Origin: JAPKYZ01 sp033763835
GTDB lineage: Bacteria; Acidobacteriota; Terriglobia; Bryobacterales; Bryobacteraceae
Length of the DNA stretch: 64,000 nucleotides
Direction: 5' to 3'
Assembly: GCA_033763835.1 (NCBI GenBank)
Contig: JANRJS010000030.1
Coordinates: 1 to 64,000, forward strand
In this document: positions 17,161 to 26,288 of the stretch, piece by piece
How the letters are laid out: the number at the start of each line of letters is the position of its first letter
Position numbering within the stretch: the first letter of the stretch is position 1
Position numbers and translations under genes: made by a program
The notes under the pieces: generated by a model
What the model saw: the letters and a program-made list of their open reading frames with translations, nothing else
Told to the model about the DNA's origin: nothing
Database searches by the model: none

Positions 17161-19223
17161 GGCCGCGCGGCGACCGTGACGAAGGCCCGATCCTCGGCCG
17201 CCGTCGCGCCCTGCTTCACCAGCACGCGCACTTCGTAGTTGCCGGGCGGCATGTTTTCCGCCGGAGCGGACATGACGTAGGGGATCTTACCCGTCGCGTC
17301 AGCGGCCGGTAGCGGGACCTCGCCGCGTCCCACCGGTTTGCCGTCGAGCGCGTACTCCATCACCACCTGCGGCTTTTCCGGAATAGCGGGGTCGGGGTAA
17401 ACGACGAAGAACGTCGAAAGCTGTGCGCCCTTGACGTTGACGATGGTGCCCGAGAGCGCGGGCGTGATGCGGCCGCCCTGATATTGAAAAGGATCTTTCG
17501 GATCGAGGCCGGGCGCGTTTGCCTGATAGTTCCGCACTAGCGTCAAGCCACTAACGGCAACCCCCGCACGCTGGGGGGGAACCACCAAAGCCGCACGCCG
17601 CGCGGCGGTTTTGCCCGTTTCATGATCGATCACCGCCGTTTCGAGAGTGTAGCGGCCCGGGGCCAGATTCATCTGCTCTTTATAGACGAAGTTGCCCAGG
17701 CGGATTTGTGGAATCTGCGCCACCGGTCCCGCGAGCGGTAAATCGCGCGAGAACTTCTGTACCACTTCGCCCTTCGCGTCCTTTAGCATCGCAAGTACCG
17801 ATAGGCGCGCCTTATAGTTGGTCTTCGTAGCGTCTTCCGTGAACTGCACGCCGGCGAACGGAACCTCGATCACCAGCGATGTCCGCACGCCGTCCGGCGT
17901 GGGTTCGAAGCGAATGGCCGCGGAGCGGTACTCGATGTCGCGCGGCAGCGGGCGCGAATCGAGCGACTTAAGTAACGGCAATTCGTATGGCAGGACGCTG
18001 CGACCGCCAATATCGGGCGGCAGCGCGAAGTAACCCCGTCGGCTGTGCAGCACCAGATCCTTACGCGTCACCTCCACCGACGTCTTGCGGAACGACCCGT
18101 CGTAGACCGGAATGCTCGGCGAGTAGGTGATTTCGTAGTAGGCGTTGATCTCCTCGTTCACCTGGCGCAACGGCCCGCGCAGATCGTTGGTGTCGGCGAT
18201 CAGAAATCCGCCCGTCGATTCGGCGAGATCGCGCAAAGGGAGCTGAACGTTGTTGCGTGCGCTTTGCTCGGCTTGGTCGGACGCCATAATCGCTTCCACG
18301 CTCACCCGGCCGTCGTCGCGCGCCAGATCGTCCGCCGAGGCCTGCGCGGCCCGGCGCATCTGATCCACCGCCGCCTGATTTTGCGAATTCACCAGCACCC
18401 CGCGCGTGTCGACGGCATACAGGCTCACATTGCCGCGATTGGCCGTAGACATGATGGCGCGGAACGGTTCGTCGAGGTGCGGCGGAATCCACATGCCTTG
18501 GGAAAAGTACACGATGGTCTTTCGGCCCGGCATCGAAAATTGCCCGCGCACCAGGCCGAGTAGCGCGAAAATCGACAATCGCGTCGATTCGCCTTGCGCA
18601 AACGATTGATCGAAGCGCATCATGCTCGACATCACTTCGACCAGCTTGCCGTCGATCGCGGCTTGGCCACGGTCGGCCCCCGCGCCGGAGTTAGCCAGAC
18701 GCGCCCGCGCGGCGTCGAGCTCGGTCCTAATGCGCGCCGCTTCGGAATCGAAGAGTTGATTCTGCCCCGCCGTCGCGCGCTCGATCGCCTTGCGCAATCC
18801 CTCGCGGTCTCGCGTGAAATTTTGGAGCGCGAACAATTGCGAGTCGATCGTGAAAACGGAGTAGAAGACGTTCTGCCCCAACTCTCCTTTGATCAAGTCG
18901 AGCGCAGCCTGCCGCGCGAGCCGCCGCGCGTCGGGCGAGAGCCGCTCGAACACCAGCGTCACGAGCCGCGTCTGCCGCAACGGATCGAGCGCGGAGCGCG
19001 AGCCTTTGTCGATCGCCTCGCCGCCTTCCACCAGCCGGAACCCGCGCACCGCCTGCTTCTGCCCGTTATCCGTCACGGAGATCTCGTCGAGCGTCAAGTC
19101 CTTGATGGGACGGCCGCGTTTGTCGCGCACTACGACATCGAGCACCACTTCCTCCGTCGTCGTGCGGATCACGGACGGTTCTTGCGCGGGCAAAAGCAGT
19201 AGCAAACTAATCGGGGTAAGCAT
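17157..19223 (-). CDS. VWFA-related acidobacterial domain protein, exported
   Basis: A 688-residue protein. ATG 19223 gives a short signal peptide (MLTPISLLLLLPAQ) and then the family opening VVLDVVVRDKRGRPIKDLTLDEISVTDNG. A VWFA-like domain occupies residues about 75-340 (RLVTLVFERLSPDARRLARQAALDLIKGEL, GRKTIVYFSQGM, NVSLYAVDTRGVL). The MIDAS DxSxS motif is not canonical here (FERLS). The C-terminal half is beta-rich, with a PPQRAGVAVSG segment. The same frame is open upstream to 19607, but that stretch lies under the cytochrome gene. The start overlaps the cytochrome end by 17 bases and the stop overlaps the UnbV gene by four. Confidence 0.87.
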   Translation of the reverse strand: MLTPISLLLLLPAQEPSVIRTTTEEVVLDVVVRDKRGRPIKDLTLDEISVTDNGQKQAVRGFRLVEGGEAIDKGSRSALDPLRQTRLVTLVFERLSPDARRLARQAALDLIKGELGQNVFYSVFTIDSQLFALQNFTRDREGLRKAIERATAGQNQLFDSEAARIRTELDAARARLANSGAGADRGQAAIDGKLVEVMSSMMRFDQSFAQGESTRLSIFALLGLVRGQFSMPGRKTIVYFSQGMWIPPHLDEPFRAIMSTANRGNVSLYAVDTRGVLVNSQNQAAVDQMRRAAQASADDLARDDGRVSVEAIMASDQAEQSARNNVQLPLRDLAESTGGFLIADTNDLRGPLRQVNEEINAYYEITYSPSIPVYDGSFRKTSVEVTRKDLVLHSRRGYFALPPDIGGRSVLPYELPLLKSLDSRPLPRDIEYRSAAIRFEPTPDGVRTSLVIEVPFAGVQFTEDATKTNYKARLSVLAMLKDAKGEVVQKFSRDLPLAGPVAQIPQIRLGNFVYKEQMNLAPGRYTLETAVIDHETGKTAARRAALVVPPQRAGVAVSGLTLVRNYQANAPGLDPKDPFQYQGGRITPALSGTIVNVKGAQLSTFFVVYPDPAIPEKPQVVMEYALDGKPVGRGEVPLPAADATGKIPYVMSAPAENMPPGNYEVRVLVKQGATAAEDRAFVTVAARP

Positions 19224-20190
19224 CGTTTTTCCTCGCAACGCGAATCCAGTGATCGGCAAAACGGAACTGGGATCCGGGAATTTCGTACTTGGGCATGTGG
19301 CAGGAGGCGCAGTCTTTCGCCGCGCCGGTCGAACAGAGTTTTTTGCCGGAACGTCCGCCGGAAGATGCGTGGCAGGCGGCACAAGCGCGATCGCTCGCAA
19401 TACGCGCCGCCTCGCGCGACGGACGGTCGTGTGGATCGTGGCAAGCCGTGCAGGCGATGCGCGCGTCCGTCGCGTCGTAGCACTTCGACCGCGCGATCCG
19501 ATAAGGCTGAAAGCGCACGTTGGCAACACCGCGCGGACCGTTCGCCGCGATATCGGCCCACGTGCGATGGCACTTGCCGCAGACATCGGAAATCTCTTCC
19601 GCGCCAAGCTCGGCGAGTTTCGGCGGCTTCAGCGCCGGGCGTTCCGCATGGCGCACCGCGTTCGCGTGGCAGCTTTCGCATTGCACACCGGGTTTCAAAG
19701 TCTGCGTCCAGGCGAGCGATCCACGAGCCACTCCTGGCGCGGGAGTTGCGGGCGGCACGGAATGGCAACCGAAACACTCGAACACAGCACGAGGCGTCAA
19801 CTCGCGCCCCGCCGCTTCGTCGAGCGACTTCGGATCGTCCGGCGGAGCGCCGATGGTCGGCCCCAACCCGCCGGTCGCGGCATAGTAGCTGACGCGACTT
19901 TCGTATAGCAATCCCGCGCGTTCCAGGATGAAGGTCTGCCCCGCTTCGCCTTGCCCCACCGCCCAGCGGATGGGGAGGTCAAGCGTTCGCTCGCCGTCCG
20001 TCACGCGATAGTTCTCGCCCGAAACGGTGTAACGGTACTTGCCGAGCGCGCCGAGTCGCGGTGTTTTCAACACGCTTGACCGCGCAGCAGCCATCAGCGT
20101 ATGCCGCATGTGCGTGCGCTCGTGCGCGGCGGCTTGTTTCGGATGGCAACTCGCACAAGGCATGGCCGCCAGCATCAGCATGGCGATCAC
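19207..20190 (-). CDS. Heptaheme c-type cytochrome
   Basis: A 327-residue protein with a short signal sequence (MIAMLMLAAMPCASCH is very short, so cleavage is uncertain). Seven CXXCH haem-binding motifs are visible: CASCH, CFGCH, CESCH, CGKCH, CTACH, CAACH and CASCH. The spacing resembles cytochrome c554/NrfB-like multihaem proteins. The segment between the first and second haem (about 100 residues, TVSGENYRVTDGERTLDLPIRWAVG) is beta-rich. It probably shuttles electrons in the periplasm or at the outer membrane. It is embedded between TPR genes and the VWFA gene with 4- and 17-base overlaps. Confidence 0.88.
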   Translation of the reverse strand: MIAMLMLAAMPCASCHPKQAAAHERTHMRHTLMAAARSSVLKTPRLGALGKYRYTVSGENYRVTDGERTLDLPIRWAVGQGEAGQTFILERAGLLYESRVSYYAATGGLGPTIGAPPDDPKSLDEAAGRELTPRAVFECFGCHSVPPATPAPGVARGSLAWTQTLKPGVQCESCHANAVRHAERPALKPPKLAELGAEEISDVCGKCHRTWADIAANGPRGVANVRFQPYRIARSKCYDATDARIACTACHDPHDRPSREAARIASDRACAACHASSGGRSGKKLCSTGAAKDCASCHMPKYEIPGSQFRFADHWIRVARKNDAYPD

Positions 20191-21260
20191 TTCGCCTCCG
20201 GAGCGACGATCGATTTGGTTTGTTGCTTCAGTTTGAGGAAAGCGGCGCGTTCTCGCGCGGCATCTTCTTTACGGCCGGCTTTGGCGTAAGCCGCCGCTAA
20301 ATAAAATCGCACCTGAGGAGAGTCCGGAGCCAGCTTCATGGCCGTCTCGAGTTCTGCAACGCCCGCCGGCACTTCGCCCGTTTCAACCAGGACCCGCCCA
20401 TGAATCGCGCGTGCGGGGAAGTTTCCCGGCGCGATCTTCGCCGCGTGAGCCGCCGGTTGGCGCGCGCCCTCGACATCGCCGAGCTTCAGCAACTCGCCCG
20501 CCAACGTGACCAACGCGGGCAAGTGATTCGGGTCGAGCGCCAGTTCCTTTCGGAGTTCCGCTATCCCACGGTCGGGATCGGTAGCCAGCAGAAAACTGCC
20601 GTAGGCGAAATTGACGTTAGGCGTCGTGGGGTAGGCGGCCGCTAATTCCGCGAACAGTGCGCCCGCCGCCGCCGCGTGACGGTCCGCCGCCAGCAGAATC
20701 GCGCGTCCCATTTTGAACACCAGTTCGCGATCGTCGGACGCCATCTCCTGGGGGAAAATCGCGCGGCGCAACGCGGCGATTCCCGCCAGCGCGATCACCT
20801 CCGGGCGTTCCTTTTCGCGGTGCATGACGGTGGCGATTTGCAGCGCGCGCTCGAAGTTCGAAGAGCGCGTGTGCAGCATCCCCAGATGCAGCATGGCTTC
20901 GGCGGTTAGCGAGTCCGCCGCGGGCAGTCCCCGGTCGAACGCTTTTTCTAGAGTTCGCAGCGACGCGGGCCATTGTCCCGCTTGAAATTGGCACAGCCCC
21001 AGAAACGCGAGTCCGGTAGCCGACTTCGCGTCGAGCGCAAGATACCGCTGAAACGCGGCGATGCAGGGCGCGGGACGTTCTAGGCCATAGTTAATCGTGC
21101 CCAGCGCCCACCAGCCATCGGCCCACGCCGGGCTAGCGGCGACACCCTGGCGGTAAAGTTTTTCCGCCTCGATCAGGCGTCCCGCCCGCCGCGCCTCGTC
21201 CGCGCGCGCCGCGACCGGCGGAGCGGGAGCCGCGGCGGCGAGCAACAGAATCGCGGTCAC
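20187..21260 (-). CDS. Exported TPR protein
   Basis: A 357-residue protein with a signal peptide (MTAILLLAAAAPAPPVAA) and tetratricopeptide units through its length (WADGWWALGTINYGLERPAPCIAAFQRYLAL, then EAMLHLGMLHTRSSNFERALQIATVM, then MKLAPDSPQVRFYLAAAYAKAGRKEDAA). It is likely a scaffold for the exported proteins of the same operon. It shares four bases with the TPR gene upstream and four with the cytochrome gene downstream, so all are translated in step. Confidence 0.85.
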   Translation of the reverse strand: MTAILLLAAAAPAPPVAARADEARRAGRLIEAEKLYRQGVAASPAWADGWWALGTINYGLERPAPCIAAFQRYLALDAKSATGLAFLGLCQFQAGQWPASLRTLEKAFDRGLPAADSLTAEAMLHLGMLHTRSSNFERALQIATVMHREKERPEVIALAGIAALRRAIFPQEMASDDRELVFKMGRAILLAADRHAAAAGALFAELAAAYPTTPNVNFAYGSFLLATDPDRGIAELRKELALDPNHLPALVTLAGELLKLGDVEGARQPAAHAAKIAPGNFPARAIHGRVLVETGEVPAGVAELETAMKLAPDSPQVRFYLAAAYAKAGRKEDAARERAAFLKLKQQTKSIVAPEAK

Positions 21261-22390
21261 GGCTGCGCCACCGCCTTCGGTGCGATCGGTTCGCCCTTCG
21301 GTTGCCGCGCCTGGATTTCGGCGTTCAGCTTCTCGACCAGCGCCCGTTCCCGGTCGCCGTCCGCTTTCCGCTTCTGGCGATAGTAGACCGTCGCGAGCGA
21401 TACGTGCGCCTCGACAAACTCCGGCGCTTCGGCGATCACGCTCTCGAGCGCGGTTCGCGCTTTCTCCACCTCGCCCTCGGCGAGCGCGATGGTGGCGAGT
21501 TGGTACCGCACCCCTGTGTCTCCGGGCCGGACGCGCAGCGCACGGTCGAGGTGAACCCGGGCCTTTCCATACTCCTGGTCCTGTTTGAGCAACGCGGCGA
21601 GATTTAGGTTCGCCGTGAAATCGTTCGGATTATTGGCGAGTTCCCGCTGAAACGCTTCCGCCGCTTGGGCGACATCGCCGCTCATCAAAAGCGCGAGGCC
21701 ATGGTAACTGTGTACGGAAGGCAGAGCGGGATTGAGTTCGACGGCCTTCGACAACTCGGCCATCGCGCCCGGTACGTCCGCCGAGTTGAGTTTCGACGTG
21801 CCGATCAGCAAACGCGCTTCCGCCGAATCGCCCTCGGCGAAGATCGCGTTCAATACCTTCTGCCCGCGTTCCACTTGCCCGGACCTCAGCAACGCCGTGC
21901 CCAAGACGTAGGCGACGCTGCGCTCGCCCGGTTGCGCCTCATACGTCGGATCGAGTAACGCGACGACTTTCGCGTTGTCGCCCATTTGCAGCCAGCAATC
22001 GGCGAGGATCAGGTTAAGTTGCGCGTTATTGGGCGCAATCAGGCGTACCGTCGAAAACTCGCGCGCGGCGTCCGGAATCGCACCGGCTTTGTAGTACGCC
22101 AAGCCGAGATTGAATCCAATCCCGGGATTCGCCGGCGCCTTGGCCAGCGCGGCCCGATACTCGACGATCGCGTCTTCGTACAGACCCAATTTCACTAGAA
22201 CCGCGCCCAGATTGGAGCGGATCTCGAACGCCGACGGATTTTTCTTGAGGAACGCGCGATACCCCTCGGCGGCGGTTTCCCATTGCCCGGCCTGATGAGC
22301 GCGAAGGGCCGTTTCCAAACCGGCGTCGCGCGGCTGAGCGAAAACGGAAGCGGCGAGGACTATCCAGAGCGTCGGAATCGGCCGCATCAT
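21257..22390 (-). CDS. Exported TPR protein, first gene of the five-gene operon
   Basis: About 377 residues from ATG 22390 (MMRPIPTLWIVLAASVFAQ, a good signal peptide); ATG 22405 or the open frame to 22453 would only add a non-signal extension. At least eight TPR units are visible, for example IEIRSNLGAVLVKLGLYEDAIVEYRAALAKAP (SAFEIR start) and NPGIGFNLGLAYYKAGAIPDAAREFSTV. It opens the operon TPR-TPR-cytochrome-VWFA-UnbV. It follows the terminator of the TonB receptor gene, so it needs its own promoter or read-through; no clear promoter was seen. Confidence 0.83.
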   Translation of the reverse strand: MMRPIPTLWIVLAASVFAQPRDAGLETALRAHQAGQWETAAEGYRAFLKKNPSAFEIRSNLGAVLVKLGLYEDAIVEYRAALAKAPANPGIGFNLGLAYYKAGAIPDAAREFSTVRLIAPNNAQLNLILADCWLQMGDNAKVVALLDPTYEAQPGERSVAYVLGTALLRSGQVERGQKVLNAIFAEGDSAEARLLIGTSKLNSADVPGAMAELSKAVELNPALPSVHSYHGLALLMSGDVAQAAEAFQRELANNPNDFTANLNLAALLKQDQEYGKARVHLDRALRVRPGDTGVRYQLATIALAEGEVEKARTALESVIAEAPEFVEAHVSLATVYYRQKRKADGDRERALVEKLNAEIQARQPKGEPIAPKAVAQP

Positions 22391-22426
22391 CTCGACCACC
22401 ATCATGAAACAGAAACCCCGAAACGG

Positions 22427-22456
22427 AAAAAGGGGTGGACGCCGCAGCGCCACCCC
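22427..22456 (-). terminator. Rho-independent terminator of the TonB receptor gene
   Basis: Read on the minus strand just after the stop at 22478, GGGGTGG pairs with CCACCCC around an 11-base loop and is followed by TTTTT and CC. It separates the receptor from the TPR operon. Confidence 0.8.
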
Positions 22457-22477
22457 CTTCTCTCCCAGTCCCCAAAG

Positions 22478-25400
22478 CTAGAAGTAAAACTTGATCGCCA
22501 ATTGCACGATCCGGCGGCCTTGTTTTTCCGTGGCGACGCCGAAGTTGGGGTTCGCCAGTTGCCCGGTCGCCGGGTTGAAGATCAGGTTCAGGTTGCTCGC
22601 ACCTCCGTTGAACGACCACAACGCCTGATTCAAGAAGTTGTAGGCGTTAAACCGGAATTGCAGTTTCTTCGACTCGGACAACTGGAAGTTCTTGAACAAT
22701 CCCAAATCGTGATTCATGAAGGCCGGGCCGTAGACCGGAGCCATCATCGTCGGGCCGTTCTCGCCCGCCCGTGTTGGCAGCGAGAAGCAGTCGCCATTCA
22801 CAAACTGTTGCGGCTTCGAGACCTCGGACGCGTTACAAGTAACCCGCGGACGCAGTGCGATCGAATCGGTGCCGTTTACCGAACGTGCGCCTACCAAAAA
22901 GCCGTTGGCCAGGGTCGCACCGTTGACATTGAGATTGAAGTTGAAGCCCGTATTGCCCACCAAATTGATACCGCTCTGGACCTGGGAAATACCGGACAAT
23001 TGCCAGCCGTTCAGTAGGCCACCTGCGATCTTGTTCCCCTTGACGAAGTTGCCCAACTCGACCGAATACGCGGCATTAAACAGGTGCCGCCGGTCGCCCG
23101 GCATCACACCATAGTTGTTCTCGACGTTGAACAGGTCGCCCGAGCCGGCGATGCCCATTTGCTTGCCCCAGGTATAGTTCAGGTTGAGGTTGTAGCGGCC
23201 CTTGGTGCGTACCCACGTCACCTGCATCGAGTTGTAGTTCTGGTAGAGCCCGAAGGTGGCGATGGTAAAGTCCTGGAAGCCGCGCAACGGACGGAACGAA
23301 TCGTAAACGTCCTGCGAGATGGACTGAGGATCGCCCGTAACCGCACCGGGACGCAATAGCGTACCGGCGGGAACGAGGTTCGACACGCTGCCCGGTCCGC
23401 CGTTGTTCAGCAAATTACGGCTGCGATTGCCCACATAGGCCACTTCGAGCAAGCTCGAAAATGGCAACCGTTGCGAGACGGTCACGCTGTAGCTGTCGGT
23501 AAACGGATTGGAGTCATTATTGCGGTCGACAGCCGTCACTCCCAGACGGTCGCCCGCTCCTGCGGGGGTGGCGTCGATATCCGCAAAGGTTGTATTGCCC
23601 ACCACGCGCCGCCGTACGCCGGCCGAAACCGCCAGACCGGTGGTGAACTGTGGCGTCGGGAAATAGAAGCGGCCCCAACCGCCGCGAATCACGGTTTTTC
23701 CGGTTCCGAACAAATCGTACGCGCCGCCAACGCGAGGCGCCGCAAAGAGGGCGCGCGTCGCGAAGCCCGAAAGCGGCACGCTCGAATCCCGCTGGTTCCA
23801 CAAGAAGCCCGAGTATTCCGTGGGAGCGGCGCTCGGGTTGTACCTCGACTGGTCGAAGACCGTAAAGCCGAACCCTTCGCGATCCGTCCACCGGCCGTAA
23901 TGGGACAGCCGGAGGCCCAAATCGAGGGTAAGGCGGCGATTCACCTTCCAGCTATCCTGCACAAAGCTTTCGAAGATATTCACACCGATGTTATTCAATC
24001 GGTTGAAGCTAGCTTCTTCGTACGACGCAATCCGACCGGTCACCAGATCGGCGTAACTGTTTCCCGTTGAATTGCCGCCCCAGTTGGCGAAAATGCCCAA
24101 CCCGTTGGTGTAGTCGTTCGCCGGTTGGTTGTTGATGATGTATTCGTAGAAGACGCCGGCCTTCACGGTATGGGTGGACCACACTTTAGTCACGTTGGTT
24201 CCGATGGTCGGCAGGTACTTGTCGGCGAACAATCCGCGGCTGCCACCCGCCTCGAATCCACCCGGATTAAACAGGCTCGCCAGTTCCTGGCCACCCCAAC
24301 TCAAGGCGGCGGGCATTTGCGCCACGCCGTTGCGGAATAGCCCCTTGAAAGGCGCGCCGAGCTTGGTCCGATCTACTTTATCCGGATCTTCGAACGAGTT
24401 CGGGAACGTGATGTAGGTGTAGCCGAACACCACTTCTGCGGTTAGCTGCGGATTAAACACGTGCGTCAGCGACGCGGAAAGCGAGTGCGACCGGTTCTTC
24501 CCCAAGATGCTGGTCGGATACGGCACGGCGTTGCTGCCTTGCGGCCGCCACCATAGGCTCACGGGAAATCTCTGCGTTTCCGCTTGCAGGTTGTATCGCA
24601 CGAACAGTTTGGTGTTGTCGCTAATGGAGTAATCGACGCGCGAAAGGGACTGGATTGAGTTCTGGTCGAAGACGAGCTGATCGACGTAGTTAAATCCACC
24701 GTTGGCGTTGGGGTTGGCGTTCGGCAGGGGATACAGGTTCGTCATCGCGCGCCCTGTGGGGTCGAGGCGGGAGGCGGGAATAATGCCGCCCGGAAACTGG
24801 GCGAGCGCGGCGTCGTTGAGCTGACTGGGCGCGGCACCAGTGGAGGTAATCGCCCCAAGTTTGCTCAACTCCGCGGGACTGAAGTTGCCCGCCCGCATGC
24901 CCTCGGTTGGAACGGTGGCACGCAGAACGCCGGTATCCAGGCGCTGGAAATAATGCTCGTAACCGGTGAAGAAGAACAGCTTGTCGCGGTTCTTATTGAA
25001 GTTGGTACCGGGGATCAAAACCGGGCCGCCGATGTTACCGCCGGGGAACATGTAGCGATTCTCGGGACGTTTCAAACCCAACCGGTTGTTTACCCAACCG
25101 TTCGAATTCATCGTGTAGTGCCGGGCGTACATGTACGCGCCACCATGGAATTCGCGGCCGCCGGCCTTGGTGATACTCGAAACAACCGCCGGGCCTTTGG
25201 CGTTTTCGGCGGAGAAATTCGAGGTCAGGACCTTGAATTCCTGGATCATGTCGGTGTTCGGATTCACCGGCGTCGCGCAGTTGCAACCGGGATCCGAAAC
25301 GTGGGCTCCGTCGGCCGTGATGTCGAGCGACGCGCCAGGTTGGCCGTTTACCGAGTACGCGCCGTTAAACGCGCTTTGACTGCCGCCCTCGCCGTTGCCG

Positions 25401-25945
25401 TTGATCCCGATCGTCTCGCCCGTAAAGTTCTGACGGTTTTCGGTACCCGTATTCGAGATCGCGAATCCGGGGAGGATCTTAATGAATTCCGCCGCGCTGC
25501 GTCCTACCACCGAGAAGTCTTGGAGCTGCTTGGTGGTGAGCGTCGCCGACTTCTCGCCGGAATCGACCGGAGTAATTAGATCGACATCGCCCGTGACTTC
25601 CACTTTCTCCGAAGTCGATCCCACCGTCATCACCACGTCAACGTTGCGTTTCTCGGCGCCGGTGAAGCTCAACCGAGGCTGAACGTACTGTTGAAAGCCC
25701 GCCGCCTCGATCGTCAGATCGTATGTGCCCACCGGCAACGAAGCCACCGTGAAATATCCGTCCGAATTGGTTTCCGTAGTACGTACGTCGCCGGACAAAA
25801 CGTTCTTTAGGGTTACCTTCGCGCCGGGGATCACGGCCTGCGCCGGATCAGACACCACACCGGTCAGCGTGGCGAATATAGACTGGGCGCGAATGCCAGA
25901 GAGAACTAGCGTACCTAGCAAAGCGAGACGGAGCAGATTCGACAT
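22478..25945 (-). CDS. TonB-dependent (Oar-like) outer-membrane receptor with carboxypeptidase-regulatory domain
   Basis: A 1155-residue protein: signal peptide (MSNLLRLALLGTLVLSGIRAQ), CarboxypepD_reg-like domain (ATLTGVVSDPAQAVIPGAKVTLKN, SDGYFTVASLPVGTYDLTIEAAGF), plug region (TTKQLQDFSVVGRSAAEFIKILPGF, TDMIQEFKVLTSNFSAENAKGPAVVSSITKAGG), then a large beta barrel ending in VQLAIKFYF with the terminal aromatic typical of BAM substrates. A CNC pair (DPGCNCATP) lies in the plug. Such proteins import large ligands, often oligosaccharides or peptides, or act in surface attachment. It is divergent from the malectin-type regulator across 341 bases, which makes that regulator a candidate controller. 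Confidence 0.92.
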   Translation of the reverse strand: MSNLLRLALLGTLVLSGIRAQSIFATLTGVVSDPAQAVIPGAKVTLKNVLSGDVRTTETNSDGYFTVASLPVGTYDLTIEAAGFQQYVQPRLSFTGAEKRNVDVVMTVGSTSEKVEVTGDVDLITPVDSGEKSATLTTKQLQDFSVVGRSAAEFIKILPGFAISNTGTENRQNFTGETIGINGNGEGGSQSAFNGAYSVNGQPGASLDITADGAHVSDPGCNCATPVNPNTDMIQEFKVLTSNFSAENAKGPAVVSSITKAGGREFHGGAYMYARHYTMNSNGWVNNRLGLKRPENRYMFPGGNIGGPVLIPGTNFNKNRDKLFFFTGYEHYFQRLDTGVLRATVPTEGMRAGNFSPAELSKLGAITSTGAAPSQLNDAALAQFPGGIIPASRLDPTGRAMTNLYPLPNANPNANGGFNYVDQLVFDQNSIQSLSRVDYSISDNTKLFVRYNLQAETQRFPVSLWWRPQGSNAVPYPTSILGKNRSHSLSASLTHVFNPQLTAEVVFGYTYITFPNSFEDPDKVDRTKLGAPFKGLFRNGVAQMPAALSWGGQELASLFNPGGFEAGGSRGLFADKYLPTIGTNVTKVWSTHTVKAGVFYEYIINNQPANDYTNGLGIFANWGGNSTGNSYADLVTGRIASYEEASFNRLNNIGVNIFESFVQDSWKVNRRLTLDLGLRLSHYGRWTDREGFGFTVFDQSRYNPSAAPTEYSGFLWNQRDSSVPLSGFATRALFAAPRVGGAYDLFGTGKTVIRGGWGRFYFPTPQFTTGLAVSAGVRRRVVGNTTFADIDATPAGAGDRLGVTAVDRNNDSNPFTDSYSVTVSQRLPFSSLLEVAYVGNRSRNLLNNGGPGSVSNLVPAGTLLRPGAVTGDPQSISQDVYDSFRPLRGFQDFTIATFGLYQNYNSMQVTWVRTKGRYNLNLNYTWGKQMGIAGSGDLFNVENNYGVMPGDRRHLFNAAYSVELGNFVKGNKIAGGLLNGWQLSGISQVQSGINLVGNTGFNFNLNVNGATLANGFLVGARSVNGTDSIALRPRVTCNASEVSKPQQFVNGDCFSLPTRAGENGPTMMAPVYGPAFMNHDLGLFKNFQLSESKKLQFRFNAYNFLNQALWSFNGGASNLNLIFNPATGQLANPNFGVATEKQGRRIVQLAIKFYF

Positions 25946-25975
25946 AGTTTAGATCCCGAACGAAACTTGCTTGAC

Positions 25976-26005
25976 AGTATATGGTTCGTCTTCGAATCTT
26001 CACAA
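25976..26005 (-). promoter_or_regulatory. Promoter of the TonB receptor gene
   Basis: On the minus strand TTGTGA (26005-26000), an 18-base spacer and TATACT (25981-25976) precede ATG 25945 by about 30 bases. This is a good match to sigma-70 promoters. Confidence 0.6.
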
Positions 26006-26079
26006 GATGTCGAGGGTTAGCCTGGGAATCCCTGAATATATTTTTATTTTCAATAGTTTACGCTAGGGTTAATCGACAA

Positions 26080-26232
26080 GTTAACGGAGAGATCCCCCCC
26101 GATCGTCAGCCAAAACCCATTTCGGCGATAGGTAACCATTAAAATTTTCTATAGATTGTCGCTGACCGCTCGTAAGTTTTTGATTTAAATGGATTGTTAA
26201 CGGAGGTTATGAAATTGAATTTAGGGGTTAAC
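26080..26232. repeat. Three GTTAAC palindromes, possible operator sites
   Basis: GTTAAC occurs at 26080, 26196 and 26227. The first two are followed by GGAG, so GTTAACGGAG is a direct 10-base repeat 116 bases apart. The third overlaps the -35 box of the regulator promoter. They could be binding sites for the regulator encoded at 26287. Confidence 0.4.
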
Positions 26233-26256
26233 ATTTTCGGTTCCCGGTGATAGACT
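26228..26256 (+). promoter_or_regulatory. Promoter of the malectin-domain regulator gene
   Basis: TTAACA (26228-26233), 17 bases, TAGACT (26251-26256). The expected start point is about 26263, inside the left arm of the hairpin described next. Confidence 0.5.
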
Positions 26257-26260
26257 GGGG

Positions 26261-26288
26261 CCCAACTTGCGAGTTGGGGGCAGTTTTT
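26261..26288 (+). promoter_or_regulatory. 5' hairpin with T-run overlapping the TTG start codon
   Basis: CCCAACT-TGCG-AGTTGGG is a perfect 7-bp stem with a tetraloop, followed by GGCAG and TTTTT. The last two T bases of the run are the start of the TTG initiation codon at 26287. With transcription starting near 26263 the hairpin would be the very 5' end of the messenger and would partly hide the G-rich ribosome-binding segment. It looks like a terminator by shape but is better read as a translation or stability control. Confidence 0.5.

Larger units (their letters stand above)
25946..26286. promoter_or_regulatory. Divergent intergenic regulatory region, AT-rich
   Basis: The longest gene-free stretch in the window (341 bases), visibly richer in A and T than its surroundings. 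It contains a promoter towards the TonB receptor, a promoter towards the malectin-type regulator, three GTTAAC hexamers and a hairpin at the regulator start. These are listed separately. No open frame of interest lies inside it. Confidence 0.7.

Noticed and set aside
26261..26288. A conventional terminator of an upstream transcript
   Set aside because: No plus-strand gene ends upstream within 340 bases, and a promoter lies just before the stem, so it is better read as a leader element.
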